This document shows, in pieces, positions 58,974 to 64,000 of a stretch of DNA of 64,000 bases. The notes below the pieces were generated by a model. The model was given only the letters and a program-made list of their open reading frames with translations. It had not been told where the DNA came from and made no database searches. Every line of letters begins with the position of its first letter. Position 1 is the first letter of the stretch. The DNA is taken from NCBI RefSeq assembly GCF_005217615.1, contig NZ_SZNK01000001.1:2816501-2880500 (forward strand), written 5' to 3'. A program made the translations under genes and the position numbers. This stretch comes from Brevibacillus antibioticus (GTDB taxonomy: Bacteria; Bacillota; Bacilli; Brevibacillales; Brevibacillaceae).

Positions 58974-59660
58974 ATGGATTTATTGTTAAGCCCTGAGTTT
59001 TGGACCGCATTACTTTCTATCGTTATCATCGACCTCGTGCTGGCCGGGGACAATGCCCTCGTCATCGGGATGGCGGCTCGTAACCTGCCTGCGCATCAGC
59101 AAAAGCAAGCCATCATCTGGGGAACAGTTGGTGCCATTGTCATTCGTGCATTGGCAACACTCGCTGTCGTTTGGTTGCTGAAAATTCCTGGTCTGCTGCT
59201 TGCAGGTGGTTTGATTCTCATTTGGATCGCCCTCAAGTTACTGATTCAAGATAATGGTCATGAGAATATGAAGGCAAGCGGAACACTTGGCGCGGCGATT
59301 TGGACGATTATCGTAGCCGACACGGTAATGGGCTTGGATAACGTTATCGCGGTTGCTGGTGCAGCACATGGTGATTTCCTTCTGGTAGTTATCGGTTTGA
59401 TCATCAGTGTTCCTATCATGGTATGGGGTAGTACATTGATCTTGAAGCTGATCGAGAAATATCCGGTCGTTATCTATATCGGTTCTGCCGTATTGGCGTA
59501 TACCGCTTCGAGCATGGTAACGAGCGAGAAGTTCCTCACACCATTTTTTGCCGCTTACCCTTGGGTAAAATGGTTATTCATCGTAGCTGTTGTGGTTGGT
59601 GTCCTGTTGATCGGACGCATGAAAAGCCAACAGCAAAAACGATTAGCAGAACAATCTTAA
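58974..59660 (+). CDS. TerC family membrane protein (Mn exporter-like)
   Basis: 228 residues, about seven helices, after AGGAGGAGGAAG. It reads LLSIVIIDLVLAGDNALVIG (D-x-V-x-A-x-D-N-A), IWGTVGAIVIRALATLAVVW, ALKLLIQDNGHE, TIIVADTVMGLDNVIAVAGA (second D-x-x-x-x-x-D-N). The paired D-N motifs bind metal. Riboswitch-controlled TerC proteins (B. subtilis YkoY, YceF) export manganese or help metallate secreted proteins. Probably induced by Mn. Confidence 0.9.
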   Translation: MDLLLSPEFWTALLSIVIIDLVLAGDNALVIGMAARNLPAHQQKQAIIWGTVGAIVIRALATLAVVWLLKIPGLLLAGGLILIWIALKLLIQDNGHENMKASGTLGAAIWTIIVADTVMGLDNVIAVAGAAHGDFLLVVIGLIISVPIMVWGSTLILKLIEKYPVVIYIGSAVLAYTASSMVTSEKFLTPFFAAYPWVKWLFIVAVVVGVLLIGRMKSQQQKRLAEQS

Positions 59661-59667
59661 TGTAAAG

Positions 59668-59703
59668 CAAAGCTCCGTCGATTCCGCGACGGAGCTTTTT
59701 CAT
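59668..59703 (+). terminator. Intrinsic terminator
   Basis: AAGCTCCGTCG ATTC CGCGACGGAGCTT then TTTC after the TerC gene. Confidence 0.9.
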
Positions 59704-59710
59704 GTCCGTC

Positions 59711-59753
59711 GAAAAAAAGCACCCGAACACAGTGTATGTTCGGATGCTTATTT
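59711..59753 (-). terminator. Intrinsic terminator of the recD2 operon
   Basis: GCATCCGAACA / TGTTCGGGTGC then TTTTTTTC on the minus strand. Confidence 0.85.
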
Positions 59754-59775
59754 ACGTTCCCATTCACATTTTGTG

Positions 59776-59961
59776 TTAACGAGTAACGGCACGCATCAGC
59801 TTGCGACTTGATTTCCACATACGCGTTACATCACGCATGGAGAAGGGCAACTGATTTACATTCAATGAAAACCGACTGCGACGTCGCGGAGCCAACCAAT
59901 AGCCAATGATCGCCACAATTCCGCTTGTGGCCAGAACCCGCAACAGGCTTCGAGTGAACAA
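59776..59961 (-). CDS. Small membrane protein (DUF3918/YrzQ-like)
   Basis: 61 residues from TTG 59961, 6 nt after GGAGGTG; the GTG at 59970 lies on that site. One hydrophobic segment (LLRVLATSGIVAIIGYWLA), then basic RRRSRFSLNVNQLPFSMRDV then TRMWKSSRKLMRAVTR. The single helix plus K/R-rich tail and the position after the yrzR-like gene match the small YrzQ/DUF3918 gene of B. subtilis; sequence support is weak. Confidence 0.55.
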   Translation of the reverse strand: MFTRSLLRVLATSGIVAIIGYWLAPRRRSRFSLNVNQLPFSMRDVTRMWKSSRKLMRAVTR

Positions 59962-59997
59962 GCGTGCCACCTCCGTTAGTTTTGCCGCTCAAATCCA

Positions 59998-60204
59998 CTA
60001 CATATTCAAGTGAGCGGTTACTGTCTGATCCTCAATAAACAGATCGTTGAGCGAATGCAAAGATCCATCTTCCTCCACTTGGTAGACAGAAGCGATCTGC
60101 TCATTGGTAACGCTCATTTCTATAAAGCAGTTCCAGCAATAGTATTGATTGGTTCCAATCTTTCCTACGTCTTTGGAACTGCAATTCGGGCATATGACAC
60201 GCAT
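59998..60204 (-). CDS. Zinc-ribbon protein (YrzR-like)
   Basis: 68 residues from ATG 60204 (GGGAGGA upstream). It reads MRVICPNCSSKDVGKIGTNQ then YYCWNCFIEMSVTNEQIASV and VEEDGSLHSLNDLFIEDQ. Two C-x-x-C knuckles form a zinc ribbon. Same gene order as yrrD-yrzR in B. subtilis. Confidence 0.75.
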   Translation of the reverse strand: MRVICPNCSSKDVGKIGTNQYYCWNCFIEMSVTNEQIASVYQVEEDGSLHSLNDLFIEDQTVTAHLNM

Positions 60205-60238
60205 CACGCTTTTCCTCCCTTTCACGCCTGGCCACGAA

Positions 60239-60718
60239 CTAGTCCGGCACGATCAGGTTTTCTTCCCCGATGATAACGGATGCTGGTGCAGGGAGGCGCT
60301 TTCGTCCTTCCGTAATATCTGCAAGCCAGCCATTCGATAGTTCGTACCCTACAAGTTTCTCCCAGTTGGCTGAAAAGTAAACGTCTTCCAGCCTCCCCAA
60401 ACACTCTCCGGATGCGGTAATCACCGCTTTTCCTTTTAACTTCGTCTTTCCCGTCACAATGCCGACAGGCTCTAGACCGGCGAGATGAGGTAAGGGCGTG
60501 ATCGCGTCTTTTCCCGATACGGTAAGGCAGGACTCCCCGACCGCATGAATATGTTCGGTAGGAATATAGGTACCTGATTGGAACCAGCCCTGTTCGCTCA
60601 GCAAGACTCCTCGTACATGCCAAGTGGAGTCGCAAAGAATGTCACGCACGGTTCCAATCGTCTCTCCTGTTTGCAGGCAAACAACTGGCAATCCGACTGC
60701 ATCCATTGCCTTGCGCAT
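60239..60718 (-). CDS. PRC-barrel domain protein (YrrD-like)
   Basis: 159 residues from ATG 60718; an ATG at 60727 touches the AAGGGGG site. Two PRC-barrel halves: LPVVCLQTGETIGTVRDILC then VRGVLLSEQGWFQSGTYIPT, and LKGKAVITASGECLGRLEDV then NWEKLVGYELSNG. PRC barrels bind RNA or proteins; YrrD's role is unknown. 74 nt after recD2, likely same transcript. Confidence 0.85.
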   Translation of the reverse strand: MRKAMDAVGLPVVCLQTGETIGTVRDILCDSTWHVRGVLLSEQGWFQSGTYIPTEHIHAVGESCLTVSGKDAITPLPHLAGLEPVGIVTGKTKLKGKAVITASGECLGRLEDVYFSANWEKLVGYELSNGWLADITEGRKRLPAPASVIIGEENLIVPD

Positions 60719-60792
60719 GTGGGACATCCCCCTTCCGCCTTGTTAGTATCAGGCGAAATGGATACGTCCATTCGGCGCAAATGGTTCCAACT

Positions 60793-63054
60793 TCACTCTT
60801 GCTTTAGCCGTTCTTCTAGGTAACTGTACCGTACCCCTTCCTCATCAGACTCTACAGCAGCGCGGAACGCATCCGGCTCTCCACACATGATGAGGAATGA
60901 TTTGCTCCGGGTAATCCCGGTATAGACCAACTTGCGTCTGAGCATCCGGTAGTAGCTTTTGACAAACGGCATGATCACAATCGGAAATTCGCTGCCTTGA
61001 GACTTATGAACCGAGCAGCAGTAGGCAAGCGTCAGCTGATGATAATCCGAACGCTTGTACACCACTTCCCTGTTATCAAAGGCAGCGACCAGCATCTCCT
61101 GGTTCTCCGCATTTTCATTCGGGAAAAAGATGGCGACGATCTCACCCATGTCACCGTTAAACACCTGTTCTTCAGCATTGTTCACCAATTGCAGAACCTT
61201 GTCTCCTGTACGAAAAGTCGTCTCTCCGAAAGTAACTTCACGCTTCTGCGGCGTTTTCGGATTAAACAGCTCCTGCAATTCTTCATTCAACCGGTTCACA
61301 CCAGCATTACCTTTATAGATAGGGGCTAATACCTGAACATCTTTTGCCGTATATCCTTTTTTTACGGCTCCGAAGCAAATTTGTTTCACTGCTTCCGGAA
61401 CTTCTTGTGGCAAACTTGTGAAGAATCGCCGATCCGGGGTGGTGTGAAGCAAATCTGCTGGTACATTCCCCTTGCGTACATCATGGGCCAACCGAATAAT
61501 TGTAGACTCTTCTGCTTGCCGATAAATTTCTGTCAGCTGTACCAACGGTAGCAATCCAGATCGGATCATATCCAATAGGACGTTGCCCGGTCCTACGGAA
61601 GGCAACTGGTCAGGGTCACCTACCATGATGATCTGCATATCGTCTGGGACCGCACGAAACAATTGATTTGCGAGCCAGATATCGACCATGGACATTTCAT
61701 CCACAATTAATAGTCGGCCACGGATTGGGTGCTCCGCGTCATGCTCGAAGCTCTCCCCTTTGTAACCGAGCAAGCGATGGATGGTCATTGCTGGTAAGCC
61801 CGTAGTCTCTGTCATACGCTTTGCTGCACGTCCAGTAGGAGCCACAAGAACGATCGGGAACGGATTTTCTTCGTTGTATTTTTTCAAGTCCAGAGACAAT
61901 CCATGAAGCTGAGAAAAGACACGACATATCCCTCGAATAACTGTCGTTTTCCCCGTACCAGGTCCCCCTGTCAACAGCATCAGACCTGCTTTGATCGCCT
62001 GTTCAATGGCATCACGCTGCGTCTGGGCATACGTAATCCCCAGCTCATCCTCGACCGCTCCTAACGCACGGTAAAATTCCGATGTCGGGAACGTACCAAA
62101 TTCATCCCGTGCAGCGAAGTGACGCAGTCTTTTGGCTAGACCGAGCTCGGCAAAAAACAGCGAGGGTAAATACACCCGTTCATCTTCCCAAGCAATTTTG
62201 CTCGACACAAACAGAGCTTCCACTGCCAGTTGAATATCGTCTCCAGAAAAGACGTGCCCCCCGCACTCTTCGAGAAGGCGCAGCGTTTTTTCACAAAGCT
62301 CCTCCACAGGCAAATAAACATGTCCTTCTGAATACGAAGCCTCCTGCAACATAAAGAGAGCTGCCGCCTTCACACGTTCTTCTGAGGAGGCAACGATTCC
62401 AGTTGCTCGTGCAATGTCATCTGCCCGCTTAAAGCCGATTCCTACGACATCCTCAATCAACCGGTAAGGCTCTTCCTTCAGTACTGTCATCGTTTCCAGC
62501 TTGTAGGTCTGATAAATACGTAGCGCCATGTTCACTCCAATGCCGAAGTCGTACAGGAAAACCATGGCACTTTCCAAGGAACGATGCTCGACTACTGAAT
62601 CATAGATCGTTTTGGCACGTTGGTCAGAAATGCCTGGTACCTCAGCCAATCTCTCCGGGAAGTCAGCAATAATCGACAGCGCATCTACCCCTAGCTGCTC
62701 GACAATTCGTTTGGCCATCTTCTTTCCGATCCCTTGAAACAAGCCACTGGCTAAGTATCGCTCAACCCCAGCCAATGTCTTCGGTGTTTCACGTTCATAG
62801 CGCTTTGCTACGTACTGCTGGCCAAAACGAGGGTGTGTTTTCCATTCACCGTAAAAGGTGTACAGCTCATCTGGATGCGGGCGAGGAAAATTACCGACAA
62901 TAATGACCTCCGATTCTTTGATCGATTCGGTAGTCTCTTCTATCTTTAGACGGATAACTCCGTACCAGGTTTCATCCTTGTAAAAAATTTCTTGAGAAAC
63001 AAATCCTCTAATGTAGGTTTCCGCAAACAGCGAGATTGACTGCTGCTCGTCCAT
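60793..63054 (-). CDS. recD2: ATP-dependent 5'-3' DNA helicase RecD2
   Basis: 753 residues. N-terminal OB-like and HhH regions (GLFQGIGKKMAKRIVEQLGV, FPERLAEVPGISDQRAKTIY) then helicase: GLMLLTGGPGTGKTTVIRGI (Walker A), VDEMSMVDIWLANQLFRAVP (Walker B), IMVGDPDQLPSVGPGNVLLD, QLTEIYRQAEESTIIRLAHD and YCCSVHKSQGSEFPIVIMPF. The long N-terminus distinguishes RecD2 from RecBCD's RecD. Start after AAGGAGGCG. Heads recD2-yrrD-yrzR-small protein. Confidence 0.95.
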   Translation of the reverse strand: MDEQQSISLFAETYIRGFVSQEIFYKDETWYGVIRLKIEETTESIKESEVIIVGNFPRPHPDELYTFYGEWKTHPRFGQQYVAKRYERETPKTLAGVERYLASGLFQGIGKKMAKRIVEQLGVDALSIIADFPERLAEVPGISDQRAKTIYDSVVEHRSLESAMVFLYDFGIGVNMALRIYQTYKLETMTVLKEEPYRLIEDVVGIGFKRADDIARATGIVASSEERVKAAALFMLQEASYSEGHVYLPVEELCEKTLRLLEECGGHVFSGDDIQLAVEALFVSSKIAWEDERVYLPSLFFAELGLAKRLRHFAARDEFGTFPTSEFYRALGAVEDELGITYAQTQRDAIEQAIKAGLMLLTGGPGTGKTTVIRGICRVFSQLHGLSLDLKKYNEENPFPIVLVAPTGRAAKRMTETTGLPAMTIHRLLGYKGESFEHDAEHPIRGRLLIVDEMSMVDIWLANQLFRAVPDDMQIIMVGDPDQLPSVGPGNVLLDMIRSGLLPLVQLTEIYRQAEESTIIRLAHDVRKGNVPADLLHTTPDRRFFTSLPQEVPEAVKQICFGAVKKGYTAKDVQVLAPIYKGNAGVNRLNEELQELFNPKTPQKREVTFGETTFRTGDKVLQLVNNAEEQVFNGDMGEIVAIFFPNENAENQEMLVAAFDNREVVYKRSDYHQLTLAYCCSVHKSQGSEFPIVIMPFVKSYYRMLRRKLVYTGITRSKSFLIMCGEPDAFRAAVESDEEGVRYSYLEERLKQE

Positions 63055-63092
63055 CTAAACGCCTCCTTACATAAAAACCGTTCCAGAAAGGA

Positions 63093-63127
63093 AAAATCCA
63101 CTTCTCTCGAAAGTGGATTTCTCATAG
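63093..63127 (-). terminator. Intrinsic terminator
   Basis: AAATCCACTT TCGAGAG AAGTGGATTT then TTCC on the minus strand, after the chemoreceptor gene. Confidence 0.75.
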
Positions 63128-63134
63128 GCTCGTC

Positions 63135-64000
63135 TTAAATTGTAAATCGTTTTACTTGTTCTGACAACTGCTCGGCCATTTTCGCAAGCGTTTCGGATGC
63201 TGCCGTCATTTCCTCAGACGTTGCTGACTGTTCTTCAGACGCTGCTGCCACTTCCTGTGTATCTCTGGCCGCTGTGTCCGCAAGCCCAGCAATTTTTTCG
63301 GAGTGACCCACCAATTGGACTGTATCGCGATGAATCGCTTGGGCTGCATCGTTCATACGATGTACTTGTTGGCTGACATCTTGAACAGCCAGCAAGATTT
63401 GCTGGAAGCTGTCTCCTGCCTGGGCCACTCCTTCGCGTCCATCCTGGATCGCGACTGCAGTCGTTCCCATTTCCGATACAGCCGCAAGAATATCTGTATG
63501 GATCGTATGAATCAAGCCTGCGATCTCTTCTGCAGCCTCACCTGATTGCTCAGCCAGCTTGCGTACCTCTTGGGCCACAATCGCAAAGCCGCGTCCCTGT
63601 TCTCCCGCCCGTGCAGCCTCGATGGCGGCATTCAAAGCCAACAGATTCGTCTGGGTGGATATTTGACGAATGATCGTGATGATTCCCATGATTTGCTCGG
63701 ATTGAGATCCAAGCTCGCGGATAACCTGCTCCGTACTACGGGCATGATCCGTGATTTGATCCATTTCTTGTACGAGCTCTTGCAGCTTGCCTTCACCGAC
63801 CTGTGCCAATCGATTCGCGTCTGTCGCATCCGCATTGACTTGAGAAGTCGAAGCCGCAATGAGTTGGATATCTCCGCCGATACGAGACAAAAAGCGTGCT
63901 GTATCCGTCACTGTTTGTTTTTGTTGTTCGGAACCCATAGCGATTTCCGAAGAAGCCATGGAAATCTGTTCGGAAGCACGTGCACTTTCTGTGGCACTCG
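63135..64000 (-). CDS. Methyl-accepting chemotaxis protein, C-terminal signalling part (5' end outside window)
   Basis: At least 288 codons; the frame is open to the window edge ([13 protein letters not shown] precedes the first internal Met). Coiled-coil signalling domain with the conserved hairpin tip [20 protein letters not shown] then [20 protein letters not shown], methylation-type helices ([20 protein letters not shown]) and C-terminal VKRFTI. It relays ligand sensing to CheA/CheW. The sensor part is not visible. Confidence 0.92.
   Translation of the reverse strand, partial: SATESARASEQISMASSEIAMGSEQQKQTVTDTARFLSRIGGDIQLIAASTSQVNADATDANRLAQVGEGKLQELVQEMDQITDHARSTEQVIRELGSQSEQIMGIITIIRQISTQTNLLALNAAIEAARAGEQGRGFAIVAQEVRKLAEQSGEAAEEIAGLIHTIHTDILAAVSEMGTTAVAIQDGREGVAQAGDSFQQILLAVQDVSQQVHRMNDAAQAIHRDTVQLVGHSEKIAGLADTAARDTQEVAAASEEQSATSEEMTAASETLAKMAEQLSEQVKRFTI

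Noticed and set aside
1..64000. CRISPR arrays, tRNA or rRNA genes
   Set aside because: No regularly spaced repeats, no cloverleaf with a CCA-type end and no rRNA signature were found by reading both strands.

Overview
The window looks like a chromosomal segment of an endospore-forming Bacillota, most likely Brevibacillus or a close Paenibacillaceae relative. This is inferred from an intact sigK with its pro-sequence and from a housekeeping block (recD2, PRC-barrel yrrD, yrzR-like, AI-2E/yrrI, alaS, ireB, ruvX, DUF1292, mltG, yrrM, udk, pbpI) in the gene order known from the Bacillus subtilis yrr region. No rRNA, tRNA or CRISPR array was seen.

1-8.4 kb: a Mur ligase and a CapA-type phosphoesterase in divergent orientation, an acetyltransferase, a CarD-type regulator, a YdcZ-Crp-YdcZ operon, a DUF1648 membrane protein and two DUF2935 paralogues around a small His/Arg-rich protein. 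8.4-38.6 kb: a decayed accessory region that is AT-richer than its flanks. It is full of gene fragments, frameshifts and repeated segments, with a few intact genes (NucB-like nuclease, several acetyltransferases, small secreted proteins, a CPBP protease, a Zn-ribbon endonuclease-like protein). 38.6-48.3 kb: an SMI1/Imm22/ankyrin immunity-type operon, an HscC/J-domain/DUF1266 chaperone module, an acetyltransferase and an HD-GYP phosphodiesterase. 48.4-64 kb: the conserved housekeeping block, with a T-box leader before alaS and a yybP-ykoY manganese riboswitch before a TerC-family gene.

Two systems in the accessory region deserve attention. First, three group II intron 3' ends (domain V, exactly 34 nt, plus domain VI) lie at 12.74, 13.93 and 23.54 kb. 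Each is followed, in the same reading phase, by a different Ig-fold-like exon of about 100 codons, a stop and usually a terminator. This is the layout expected of alternative 3' exons for one group II intron; its 5' half is not visible here. Second, sigK occurs as one intact gene (29.85-30.56 kb) plus one N-terminal piece (38.3-38.5 kb) and two C-terminal pieces (17.8-18.1 and 24.6-24.9 kb). One C-terminal piece starts at the ENEI codons where I recall the B. subtilis skin element inserting. A large serine recombinase with its middle deleted and several prophage fragments (ParB-methylase, ArpU-like, replication protein) lie nearby. I read this as a collapsed and partly duplicated skin-like element. 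The two stories overlap in space, because the cassettes and the sigK pieces share a patchwork of segmental duplications.
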